From contig CM062810.1 of NCBI GenBank assembly GCA_031772625.1, forward strand, positions 703,232,519 through 703,296,518: a stretch of DNA of 64,000 nucleotides. Direction: 5' to 3'. This DNA comes from Pinus tabuliformis (lineage: Eukaryota > Streptophyta > Pinopsida > Pinales > Pinaceae). Positions 21,356 through 31,796 of the stretch are shown here, piece after piece (within the stretch, counting starts at the first letter, position 1; each line of letters starts with the position of its first letter). Under the pieces are notes generated by a model that saw only the letters and a program-made list of their open reading frames with translations, was not told the DNA's origin and searched no databases. Position numbers and translations under genes: made by a program.

Positions 21356-24300
21356 GAACAAAGCCTAGATGAAGAACAAATAAATCCGACCATATCTTGT
21401 AATGCATTGGCGGGAATTACCACTCCTCAAACCATCAAGATAGAAGGACAAATCAAGAAGAAAAAGGTAATAGTGTTGATTGATTCAGGAAGCACCCACA
21501 ATTTTATTCATTGTAGGGTAGCAAAAGAATTGAATTGCTTCCTATATCCAGCTCCAGAGTGTCAAGTGATGATTGCAAATGGAGGAACAATAAATTGTTC
21601 CGGAAAGTGCCATAATATCAAGCTATCCATGGGAGAATATGTATTGACTAGCCCAATGCTTTCCATTCCAATGGGAGGTGCTGATGTTGTACTAGGAGTC
21701 CAATGGCTACAATCCTTGGGTACAATAGCTTTTAATTTTCAAGAACTTTTCATGAAATTTTCTGTGGAAGGAAAGGAAGTTGAATTAAGGGGTATTGCAG
21801 GGAAACCAGGAAAGATAATCAGCTCTAATGGAATGACAAAGCTTCTAAAAAAGGAGCAAAGAGGTGTAATTGCACAATTATGTTCACTAGATGTTTCCAC
21901 ATTGGAATCATCTATTTCTCCAGATCTCCAAAAAGTCCTGGACAATCATTCCAAGGTATTTGAGACTCCCAAAGGTCTCCCACCTATGCGTGATCATGAT
22001 CATGCTATTCATCTGATTCCAGGAAGTGTTCCTCCAAACATCAGGCCGTACAGATATCCATATGTCCAAAAAAGTGAAATTGAACGTATGGTTGCAGAAA
22101 TGCTAGAGGCTGGTATAATTCAACCGAGTCAAAGTTCTTTCTCAGCTCCAGTAGTATTGGTGCACAAGAAGGATGGATCATGGCGCATGTGTCCAGATTA
22201 TAGGGAGCTCAACAAGCTCACTATTAAAGATAAGTTCCCCATTCCTGTTATTGATGAATTACTGGATGAATTGCATGGATCAATTTACTTCACCAAGTTG
22301 GATCTTCATTCGGGATATCATCAAATTAGAATGAAGATTGAAGACATTCCGAAAACAGCATTTAGAACTCATGAGGGTCATTATGAATTTTTGGTCATGC
22401 CTTTTGGCCTTACCAATGCACCTTCAACATTTCAAGGTTTGATGAATTCAATTTTCAAACCATTCCTTAGAAAATTTGTGTTAGTATTTTTTGATGATAT
22501 ACTAATCTACAGCAAGTCTTGGAAGGATCATGTTGAACATGTTGACAGGGTGTTACAACTATTGGAGGAGAAACAATTATATGCAAAAAGATCCAAATGT
22601 TTCTTTGGAGTCCAGGAGGTGGAATATTTGGGTCATATTGTATCTCATGAAGGAGTTAAGGTAGACCCTAGCAAAATTAAAGCCATTAAGGAATGGAAAA
22701 TCCCCACATCCATAAAGCATCTGCGAGGATTTCTTGGGTTGACAGGGTATTATCACAAGTTTGTTAAGAATTATGGGAGAATAGCAGCACCTCTAACAAC
22801 ATTATTGAAGAAAGATTCATTTTCATGGACTTCAGAAGCAACAAAGGCCTTTGAACATCTTAAAGAGGCAATGTGCCAAGCACCGGTCTTAGCTACGCCG
22901 GACTTCACAAAAACCTTTATTGTGGAATGTGATGCTTCAGGAAATGGAATTGGTGCTGTTCTAATGCAAGATGAAAGACCCATTGCTTTTGAAAGTCGTC
23001 CAATCAAGGGAAAGTTTTTAAAAAAAGCTATTTATGAGAAGGAAATGTTGGCAATACTCCATGCACTTAAGAAATGGCGACCCTACCTAATGGGAAGACA
23101 CTTCAAGGTAAAAACGGATCATGATAGCCTTAAATACTTTTTAGAACAAAGATTATCCTCTGAAGAGCAACAAAAGTGGGTCACAAAGATGTTGGGTTAT
23201 GACTTTGAAATCATCTACAAAAAAGGGAAGCAAAATGTGGTGGCAGATGCACTCTCAAGAAAGGATGAGGATGTGGAAGCATTGTTGTGTGCCATTTCTA
23301 TTATCCAACCAGATTGGATAAACGAAGCAAGGGAGGAATGGAAGAACGACGAAGAAGTGTGGGCACTTATTCAAAAGCTACAACAAGATTCCAGTACTTC
23401 TGATACATTTAGCTGGAAAAATGATTCGCTATGGTACAAAGATCGCTTATACCTATGTAAGAATTCCCAGCTAAAACAAAAGATTCTTATGGAATTGCAC
23501 ACTTCTCCCTTAGGAGGGCACTCAGGATTTTTAAAAACTTACCACAGGGTTAAGAAGGAATTTTTTTGGGATGGCCTTAAATCAGATATTCAAAAGTTTG
23601 TGGCGGAATGTTTGGTTTGCCAGCAAAATAAAGTTGAAACAATTAAGACACCGGGTCTATTACAACCTTTATCCATTCCAAGCCAACGTTGGGAGGAGGT
23701 TTCAATGGATTTTATCACAGGTTTACCCAAGTCTGAGGGAAAGAGTGTCATCATGGTGGTAGTTGACAGACTTACCAAGTATGCACACTTTTGTGCATTA
23801 TCACATCCATTTAAAGCCAGTACAGTTTCTACTGCATTTATGGAAACAGTTCAAAAGCTACATGGAAACCCAAAGATTATTGTAAGTGACAGAGATCCCA
23901 TTTTCACTGGAAATTTTTGGACAGAATTATTTTCTTGTCTTGGTACTCAGTTAGCTCATAGCTCATCTTATCATCCTCAATCTGATGGGCAAACTGAGAT
24001 AGTAAACAAATGTTTGGAAGGATACCTTCATTGCTTTGTATCTGATAAACAGACACAATGGGTCAAATGGTTGCCTCTGGCTGAATGGTGGTATAACACT
24101 TCCTTTCATACAGCAACAAAAATGACCCCATTTATGGCACTTTATGGGTATCAACCACCATCCATCACATCATATTTAAGAGAAAATTCTAAGGTTCAGG
24201 CAGTGGAACATCACATCGAACATCAACAACAAGTCCTCCAACTCTTAAAGGATAACCTTGTGTTGGCACATAATAGAATGAAACAACAGGCAGATCAGCA

Positions 24301-24742
24301 TCGCAGTGAAAGAAGTTTTGATGTAGGTGATTGGGTATTCCTACGGCTACAACCATATAAGCAAATGTCCCTCAAGCAAGCTAAGAAGGATAATAAATTA
24401 TCACCAAAGTATTATGGTCCGTACAAGGTGTTGCAAAAGATTGGTACTATGGCATACAAATTGGAGCTTCCTGCAGCTTCTCGATTGCACCCAGTTTTCC
24501 ATGTTTCATGCTTAAAGAAGGTTATAGGCGACAAGCTCCCAGTTCAAACAATATTGCCAGAACTTGACGAAGAAGGAAAAATTATATTGGAACCGGAAGC
24601 AGTTATAGAAACAAGAACTCGACAGCTACGAAATCGATCAATTTCAGAGTACCTTATCAAGTGGAAGAACTTATCCGCTGAAGATTCCACATGGGAGGAT
24701 GAGAATTTTATGCAAAAGTATCCTGAACTACTCAAGCGTTGA
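21356..24742 (+). pseudogene. Element B copy 2, pol with chromodomain
   Basis: Open from the nonsense codon to TGA at 24742 with no true start of its own. It contains the same protease, RT, RNase H, integrase and chromodomain series as copy 1, differing by scattered substitutions (for example L-R-S-G versus L-H-S-G before the RT core, and Y-Y-R-K versus Y-Y-H-K). All catalytic residues I checked are retained. Apart from the upstream TAG this copy is intact, which together with the near-identity of copies suggests a recent origin. Confidence 0.9.
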
Positions 24743-24758
24743 GGACAACACTTTTTTG

Positions 24759-24771
24759 AAGGAGAGGGGCA
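24759..24771 (+). promoter_or_regulatory. Polypurine tract, copy 2
   Basis: AAGGAGAGGGGCA immediately before LTR3. Confidence 0.8.
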
Positions 24772-25104
24772 TGTTGGGTCCCTATAATACTAGTGATTAC
24801 CCCATTACTATTGTAGTTATACCCCTTATTTATATTGATGTACCCATGTAGTGCCCATATTGTTACTATTGTGCCACATAGAAGCCCACTATTGTTATTT
24901 TTGTGCCCTACAATATTATTGTTATGTAGGCTTTGATTGTATTGGGACCACTTAGACTCCTATATATAGAAGGGAGGTATTTTCATTTGTATCATCCAAG
25001 AATTGTTCATTTATGTAATGTAAAGGAGGTTGCCCCCTCGAAGAGGCTGAATTCTAAGGCGTGGATCTCTATTTTCTATCTTTTTGTGAGCTGGTTTCAT
25101 AACA
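24772..25104 (+). repeat. Element B LTR3 (333 bp)
   Basis: Same length and U3 type as LTR1, differing at two positions by eye. It ends in CATAACA followed by the TACAT duplication. Confidence 0.92.
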
Positions 25105-25109
25105 TACAT
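25105..25109. repeat. Right target-site duplication of element B (TACAT)
   Basis: Perfect match to 13742-13746; the next bases resume the integrase frame of element A. Confidence 0.9.
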
Positions 25110-25700
25110 GCACGGAATGTGTACGATCATCCTGTTGACAACCTCTATCTAGCCATCAGTTTGAGGATGGAAGGTTGTGGACTTAGTGAGTTTGGTGTCC
25201 AGCATCGACCAGAGATTGGACCAAAATGTACTGAGGAACCTACTATCCCGATCTGAGATGATAGACTATGGGATCCCAAAGTGTACCCACACTCGTTCAA
25301 AGAAGAGTTTAGCAGTGGCTTTTGCTGTGATATTCTTCTTGCAGGTTGCCATAATGGTCATCTTCGAGAACCTGTCAACAACCACAAAACGCAGTCATTT
25401 CCATGCTTAGTGGAAGGAAGGCATGACATGTAATCCACGGAGATGGATTCCCATGGTCGACTAGGGGTAGGCAGCGGGGTATAGAGGCCTTGCTTCTTGA
25501 TGGTCGGTTTGGTAATGGTGCAGGTAGTGCATGATCTGGTGTACTTCCCGACATCCTGTCGAAGATTCGGCCAATAGAAATACTTCTGCAGTATTGCCAC
25601 CATTTTCTCGACCCCAAAATGCCCAGCAGCCCGACTATAGTGTGCTTCCCAAATCATCTTGGCACACTCGCTTGAAGGAACACAAAGGTGACCCAAGTGG
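25105..25700 (-). pseudogene. Element A integrase, zinc finger and catalytic core
   Basis: The minus strand encodes an HHCC zinc finger (H near A-H-Y-S, H near A-A-G-H-F-G, then C-T-T-C), followed by V-D-Y-M and, in another frame, S-D-R-D-S-R-F and H-P-Q-T-D-G. The frame changes near 25360, and a TAG replaces the residue after T-D-G. The core is cut at 25105 by element B and resumes at 13746. It lies downstream of RNase H in normal pol order. Confidence 0.82.
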
Positions 25701-26514
25701 CATAACAGGGCATCCTGGAGGTGAAAATCTGGAACATGCTGACCCTCTAAGAGTGTCTGGTATGTGTGCCGAATTCTGGGTCACTTTTGTAGAGAAGTGG
25801 CCAATCAGAAGTCTCGTGCCCACAAGAGTTGAACACGGTGGTTAACGCCATGATCGATGGTCGACTAAGGCAATCTGCAACATTATTGGTGCCACCCTTC
25901 TTATACTTGATATTCAAATGGAACTATTGCAGGTATGTGGACCACTTCTGATGGCGATCATTCTGCAATTTCCCTTGGGTATGTATGAACTATAGGGGTC
26001 AGTGGTCTGTGTGGATGACCGTTTCCTTCCCCAAAATGTAATGCTTCCATTGTCGACGGGCCTGCATAATGGAATACATCTCTTTGTCATAAGTGGGATA
26101 CTTCTAGACTGTGTTTGAAAGTGTCTCACTGTGATATGCCACTGGATGCCTGTGTTGAGTAAGGACTGCCCCAATAGCATAGTCAGAGGCATTTGTCTCG
26201 ACCTCAAATGGTTGTTGCAAGTCTGGTAATGCAAGCACTGGTTCCGTGTAGAGGCAATCTTTAAACTCTGTGAATGCCTTCTGTTAAGATTCAGACCAAA
26301 ATAATTTTGCTTTCGCTCCTCCCTTGGTGACTTGACTCAAGGGCCAAGTGATATGAGAAAATCCCAACACGAACCTCCGGTAGAAGTTGGCAAGACCTAG
26401 AAAGCTACTGAGCTCTGTCAGAGTGGTTGGAGATGGCCAATCCCAAATGACTTGGATCTTGGATGGATCCACATGCAACCACTGTTCATCAATAATGTAT
26501 CCTGAATACTGAAC
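25701..26514 (-). pseudogene. Element A reverse transcriptase thumb and RNase H
   Basis: Pieces in several frames. F-L-G-L-A-N-F-Y-R-R-F (RT connection) is at 26284-26478, then V-E-T-N-A-S-D-Y-A-I-G-A-V-L-T-Q (RNase H, with N in place of the usual first catalytic D) is near 26170-26200. Next come Y-D-K-E-M-Y and H-T-D-H motifs and the N-V-A-D-C-L-S-R end near 25870. Stops at about 26283, 26105 and elsewhere interrupt it. Confidence 0.78.
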
Positions 26515-26925
26515 CTAGGTCATGCCAAAAGTGCATTTCTCCAAATTGGCACATAACTTGCATTGCCACAGCGTTTGGAGAACCTGTCGGATGTGGTGGA
26601 GGTGCTCTTCCCAACTCTGGCTAAAGATCAAGATATCATCCAAGTATACCACCACAAATGAGTTGGTGAATGGCCAAAAGATGTCATTCATTAGTCTCAT
26701 GAAGGTTGCAGGAGCATTTGTCAATCCGAAAGGCATAACCAAACATTCGAAAAGGCCCTCCTTGGCTTTGAAGGCAGTCTTCCACACATCGGAGGGTTCG
26801 ATTGGTACCTGGTGATATCCTGACTTCAAATCGATCTTGCTGCAATATTTTGCCCCCTTCAGTTGATCTAGGAGGTCATCAATCCGTGGGATCGGGTACC
26901 TATTACGGACAGTGATCTTGTTCAA
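26515..26925 (-). pseudogene. Element A reverse transcriptase core
   Basis: A 136-codon open block with [21 protein letters not shown] and Y-L-D-D-I-L-I-F-S (catalytic YLDD near 26600-26620). It is the best-preserved part of A's pol. It is preceded by a frame change from the finger region at 26922-27431. Confidence 0.85.
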
Positions 26926-27437
26926 CGCCCGATAGTCAATACAAAGTCTCCAAGTCCCATCCTTCTTCTATACCAACATGATCGGGCTCCCACAGGGCGA
27001 TGAAATCGGATGTATGTGACCTTTCTGCAGTAACTCCTGAATTTGCCTCTGATTTCATCGTTCTCCAAAACGGAGCGCTGGTAGATTGGTCCATTGGGCA
27101 GCGACGCACCTGGGGTCAAATCGATGGAATGCTTGACCTGACAGTGCAGAGGAACCCCTATGAGGAAGGTGAAGATGTCCTCGTACTCCTCCACGACCTT
27201 GTCCATCTGTAGTTGTCGTGCGGAGGGGCCCTGTCTGGAGGTCGTGGCCACTATCTTCTTTTTTCCTTGAGGGCATATCATCAGGAAAACAAATTTCCTG
27301 GTTTTGGAAATGAGCTTACTGCATTGTTTTGCAGTAACCAAAGAGATGGTGGTAGGCGGTGCTACCTCCAATATCCTGTACAACTTATTTCCCAAAGTAA
27401 CAATAACAACACGAGGCCTTGATTCATACACAACATG
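26922..27437 (-). pseudogene. Element A protease-RT linker and RT N-terminus
   Basis: Begins Y-E-S-R-P-R-V-V-I-V-T-L-G-N-K-L-Y-R-I, the usual continuation of this family's protease. It then gives V-E-E-Y-E-D-I-F and H-S-I-D-L-T-P-G-A, the approach to RT. The frame shifts near 27060, and the palm start is recovered only in another frame. Confidence 0.75.
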
Positions 27438-28118
27438 TCATTTCCACAAGTATGGTTGTCCTAATAATACATCACAAACTTCAAGGGGAGCAATGTCACA
27501 CAATACCTCATCCGTGAAGGGCTTGATGTTGTATGGGAGGCGACACTGCTGGCTCATGCAAAGATCCTGTCCTTGGTGAAGCCACCCGATGGTGTACAGT
27601 TGTGGATGTGCTATTGTCGGTAAGCCCAGCCGCTTCACGACCTCTGCCGAAATGAGGTTCTTTTGGTTTCCGCAGTCGACAATGAACTGTAGCTGGGAGC
27701 CCTTTACCCACATCTGGGAGTGGAAGAGACGCTCCTCCTCCTCTGGATCTTTAGGTTCCTCCTTCTGTATCTTCGTGGTGGCAACATTGGCGTTGGGCTC
27801 TGCATCGATAATCTGCTTCCCTTTTCCATTCCCCTTGTCGGGTTCTGACTCAGAGTCGGAACATGCATCTGATTCTAAAACCTTTAGCTCATCCACCAGT
27901 GACTGCTTGGCCCGACACTCACTTGTGTTATGGGTGGAGCTCTTATGGAACTCACGCCACTTTCCCGTGTCCTTTTTTGGCTTCACGGCGCTGTTCTTTG
28001 CTTGCAGCTTTGACGGGTTGTCTTGGGCCGCCTCGCCTTGGCTTTGTCCTTTGTTCTGCAGTTGGGGGCACATTTCCCTTGCTTCGAATTTGCAGATCCA
28101 AAGTCTCGCTTCTTCTGT
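27438..28118 (-). pseudogene. Element A gag C-terminus and protease
   Basis: The minus frame 28073-27438 contains a knuckle-like F-H-K-S-S-T-H-N-T-S-E-C in which the first cysteine is replaced by arginine (W-R-E-F-H; element D still has W-C-E-F-H). It is followed by an acidic spacer and a protease with F-I-V-D-C-G where D-S/T-G is usual, then C-D-V-L-L-G-Q-P-Y-L-W-K. A stop follows directly before the linker region. Confidence 0.78.
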
Positions 28119-28816
28119 TTAAACTTTTGCTCGACCTTGACGGCATATCGGTATGTCGTGCCGAGTGAGGGGATGTTCAGGAATTCTATTTCTTCCTGGA
28201 TGTACTTGTGCAGGCAGCCATGGTATTTGAGTACCAAATGCTGCTCCGAATCCTTGATACCCAACTTTGTGCGAAGGGTATGGAAAATATTGGTAAACTT
28301 TGGCACGTCTTGGTCCCTCCCCTGCCACAGCGTGGTCCACTTTATGTATTGATCCTCATAGCTTCCGACAGGGTAGTACAGCTCCTTGATGGCATCCTAG
28401 AATGAATCCCAAGTGGGTGCAGCTGAAAATAGTGAGACTATACTTTCATCCTTCTGCTCGCAGTAGGTTTCCCACTAGTCCTTGACGAGGGGGGCTTCCT
28501 TGAGAAGAGCGAAAATAATCTTTTCCCGACTGGAAAAATAATGAACAGAAAAATAACCCTCTAGCAGATTCAACCATTTATCGACATCATCTGCATCTAT
28601 CTTACCCTCGAATATGGGGATTTCAAAATTAACTTGTACCTTAAACAGTGTAGCATTTCCAAAGTAGTTGTTGGAAGTCGATGCGTCGCCCCTGGGTAGC
28701 CGCTGAAGGATCTGGGAAAATTTGTCCATCATCGCATTCCTTTGTCACTCAGGAGCTTCTTCGAGCAAGATTTTGATAGGATCTCGTGCCCCCTCATCTT
28801 TTTTTTCATCCGCCAT
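28119..28816 (-). pseudogene. Element A gag N-terminal and capsid region
   Basis: Starts at minus ATG 28816-28814 (M-A-D-E-K-K-D-E-G), has an in-frame TGA at 28747-28745 where element D keeps an arginine codon, then continues M-M-D-K-F-S-Q-I-L-Q and a capsid-like stretch (W-L-N-L-L-E-G-Y-F). Further frame changes occur near 28475 and 28340. About 120 bases of leader separate it from the primer site. Confidence 0.75.
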
Positions 28817-28934
28817 GGGAGGCTGTCGAGATTTACGAGGCTGGTCTTGCAAAGGTTCGACCAGGTCAAGCCCTACCTCCCTATATCCCGACCTCGTTGG
28901 GGACATGCATAGAAAAACAGAGAAAAAGCAGACC

Positions 28935-28946
28935 GCTCTGATACCA
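28935..28946 (-). promoter_or_regulatory. Element A primer-binding site, tRNA-iMet type
   Basis: TGGTATCAGAGC on the minus strand, one base from the LTR boundary. Confidence 0.88.
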
Positions 28947-28947
28947 C

Positions 28948-29567
28948 TGATCCGGATTTAAACAGAAATGCAACAAATCACAGAGATAACCATAAATACA
29001 GAGATGCAGTGGAAATAATACTTCATTTCATTAATGTAAAATACTGAAATATGCTTTCCAATAGAATGTAAATAAACCAGCTACGGTGATGTTATCTTAT
29101 CTCTGAGAAGAGATGTGGCGACTACATGCCTCTAAACAGTGTTACAATGAGGCTTGAAGGTCTATTTATTGTTGAGAAACAATGGAAAACCCTAAACATA
29201 AAAAAACCTAACCCTAGAAGATGAAACGCCAAACTGTAGGCCCCGTTTGGGTAAATTGGTACATCAACTTCCTGGGGTCGTAACTTTGGCATATGATCTT
29301 CGTTTGACGCGCACAATATCTTGTTAGAAAGATCTATCCGATAACTACAACTTTGGGAAGAGAAACATCGGTCCATAAACCAATGTTGCTCCCCGTTTTC
29401 CCAAAAAATATCGTTTAGGGCCTCAAAACGGCTCAGGAAGTTCAAGACCCAAAAAACTGCTAAAAATAGTAAGTTGTGCTACAATTAAGGAAACTGAAAA
29501 GCTGAAAAAAACAATGGTGGGGGTCCAAGTGGACTTGGCAGGTGGCCACCAATATCCACTTGGATCA
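28948..29567 (-). repeat. Element A 5' LTR (620 bp)
   Basis: TGATCC...GGATCA ends. Near-identical to 5122-5520 plus 12731-12961 and to the D LTR at 47538-48158. Confidence 0.88.
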
Positions 29568-29770
29568 ATTGTGTGGTGGTGTACATTGAGTATAGACATA
29601 TGAGTTATGTTGTATCTCAGGTGTATGTGTATGCATTTTGTGGTGTCTCATGTTGTGTTCCGATGTATGTCTTGTAATGTACATTGTGTACGTATATGTG
29701 TTGTGCCATGTTATACACTGGATTTAAGAGTATGTATGGTGTTGTGTTATGCACTGGGTGTTGTTATAGA
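29568..29770. repeat. GT-rich degenerate repeat, right flank of element A
   Basis: TGTACATTG, GTGTATGTGTATG and TTGTGTTATGCACTGG-type words match the character of 4740-5121. The first five bases, ATTGT, parallel ATTTT on the left flank of A. Confidence 0.5.
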
Positions 29771-29829
29771 CATATTTGGGCACTGCAACCCCAATCACAT
29801 ATGTCGACAAACCAAGGGCTCTTAAACCC

Positions 29830-30815
29830 CTAAAAGTGTCGTTTCACACCCTAGAGAATCATGGTCAACTGATTACATCATTTCCTAGAAGTTACACCTA
29901 AAAAACCACTCAGAACTGGCCAAAACTGGACCATACAGATTGCTCCATGGTCAAGGTGCAATGCATACTGGCTGCTACACTAGCCAGGTGCGATGCATAC
30001 TGAAATAGCCTTTTGTGGGGTGCGATGAGCGAGAGTAGACAAATGGCAGAGACAGTTTGCTAAGTGGAAACACAAAGAATCTTCTAGAAACTTTTCATAT
30101 GACACTTGCCTCTCTGAATTCGCCCAGGGATGAGTAAGAGATCAAAGAAATCTCCAGGTGGAACCAAGAACTATCAGTGAAATGACACTAATCAAAAACC
30201 CAGAAGCTGACTCACCCCTCTGCAAACATCTATAAATGGATCCCTCATCTGAGAGATCTAGAGGCTGGAATTTTATAATTTGTAAGGAAGTGTTGTTGGT
30301 TTCTCTCTGAGAAAAAACATTGTATTGTTGAGTGATCTTGCTTTTCATGAGGTGAAGAGGGCTTTCATGCTGGGAGGATGATGTTGGATCAGACAGCTGG
30401 GTTGTAATCCTCTCTTCTATTTCTACTATCAATAAAGTTCTTTGAGTTTTCCTCCATATAATCGTGTATTTGTGAATCTTGTTATTTGTAGATGCAATTG
30501 TATGGTCAATGTATTTCTGATTCTACATTGTTTATGATATCATAGATCGAGATGCTTTGATAGTGTTTTGTTGCTTTGCCTCTACAGGTATTCTCTAAAG
30601 CAGGACAAGTAGGAGAAGAGTGGCGATCTCTATCAAGGGAGAGAGGAAACAAGCAAGGAGCCAAGCGGAAGATACATGTTGGTCCTCTTTGCTTCTCTCT
30701 TATCTATCATACATAAAGGAAATCTTGAAGCACTTTGAATTGTTTGTTTCTAAGATAGCTACCTGTCTTAGTGGGACTAGCAGATCGAAAAGACATTAGT
30801 TTTCCCGGAAAAAAA
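29830..30815 (+). repeat. Possible LTR end, truncated element
   Basis: An AATAAAG polyadenylation-like word near 30430 and the position directly before a primer-site-like sequence suggest an LTR. No partner LTR and no pol are visible downstream before the TIR gene, and the left boundary is a guess. Confidence 0.3.
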
Positions 30816-30833
30816 TGGCGACTCCACTGGGGA
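30816..30833 (+). promoter_or_regulatory. Primer-binding-like site TGGCGACTCCACTGGGGA
   Basis: Resembles the primer site reported for Tat/Ogre-type Ty3/gypsy elements (arginine tRNA, from memory). A 3' partner element is missing. Confidence 0.4.
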
Positions 30834-31796
30834 GCGAATAGTTTGTTTGTTTGCTTTATAAACTACAGACGGAGCCTGAAGTTAAGCCAGCTAGCCTTCG
30901 AACTGCTTTTGCTATGCAACTGCAAAGTAGATCAACGCTGCTTCAGTCAATCTCTGGGTTGGTTTATGAACTGAACATCTAACTTGCAAACATCCTAAGT
31001 TCCCTTGTGGTAGCTCAATAGCCTCATAAGATCATACCCCTGTACTTTGTTTTTACTGTCTATCATAGCTCAGCCTAAATCATTGAACTTAGCTGCAAAT
31101 TTTGAGCAAAAACCAAACTCAGTTTCGTTCCCTGGCCCATCGCACTCTCTGTAACTGGCAGCCTGTATGCATCGCACCTCCCGTGTGTTGCAGGTGAGAT
31201 GCATCCCTGTTTCCCTGAAGGACAGGTGCGATGACTGAATGATATTGTGTCTCTCTCTGGAATTTGGTTTTTTCCTCCTTGTTTTCAGCTCTATTCAGTA
31301 GTTTTGCTGCTTATGATCAGTATATCATTGCTGAAGCCATCTTCCTTCACATTATTCAGCATCTATTGATCAGGATTTGTGAATGTTTTTATGTATTTTT
31401 CATCATTTACAATCCTCCTTTGTCAAGAGTAGCTAAAATCGAACTGTCATTTTCGATGCAAAGAAGTGTCGTAACTGTCATTTTGAGTCGAAAAGAAGAG
31501 TGTCGTAAAGTCTTCCTCTTCTAGATAGTCGATTGTACTTTTTCCATTGTATTTGATTTGAATTGTCAATATTTGAAGTGTCAAAAGCAGTTTTCCATTC
31601 GAAATTGAAAGTGTCATCTTAGTCTTCCTTTCGTTTTGAAAAGAGATTGTTGAAGTGTCGCTTTGGAGAAAATAATTCAGATCTGTACTTACTTTTCCTT
31701 TTTTGGCATTCTCACATTAAGGAAACGGAAAAATAAATACATGCATGTGCATTTGCATTTAGACTGCATGTGAAAAATGATTTAGGAAAAGTGCAT
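30834..31796. other. No gene seen between LTR-like sequence and the TIR gene
   Basis: Contains GATGCAT/TGCGATG words also seen at 29950-30025, and T-rich stretches at 31260-31700 with several AGTGTCGTAA/AGTGTC words. No coding motif. Confidence 0.4.

Larger units (their letters stand above)
13747..25104 (+). mobile_element. Element B: tandem chromovirus (LTR-internal-LTR-internal-LTR)
   Basis: Three LTRs (333, 327 and 333 bp) enclose two internal regions of 5182 and 5183 bp, summing exactly to 11358 bp. Only the outer boundaries carry the TACAT duplication, so the whole array behaves as one insertion in the integrase of element A. Each internal region has a tRNA-iMet-type primer site, gag-pol in one frame with a C-terminal chromodomain, and a polypurine tract. 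The internal copies are nearly identical. LTR1 and LTR3 differ at two positions by my count, whereas LTR2 has a clearly different U3. Confidence 0.92.
5122..29567 (-). mobile_element. Element A: Ty3/gypsy LTR retrotransposon carrying nested elements B and C
   Basis: The outer ends are TGATCC and GGATCA. The right LTR (28948-29567) is adjoined by a tRNA-iMet-type primer site, and gag, protease, RT, RNase H and integrase follow on the minus strand. The left LTR is split into 5122-5520 and 12731-12961. Removing nested C and B with one target copy each leaves about 5868 bp, and the rejoined left LTR is about 625 bp against 620 bp for the right one. The flanks are ATTTT (5117-5121) and ATTGT (29568-29572), a possible target duplication with one mismatch. 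Coding parts contain stops and frameshifts, so the element is dead. Confidence 0.85.
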
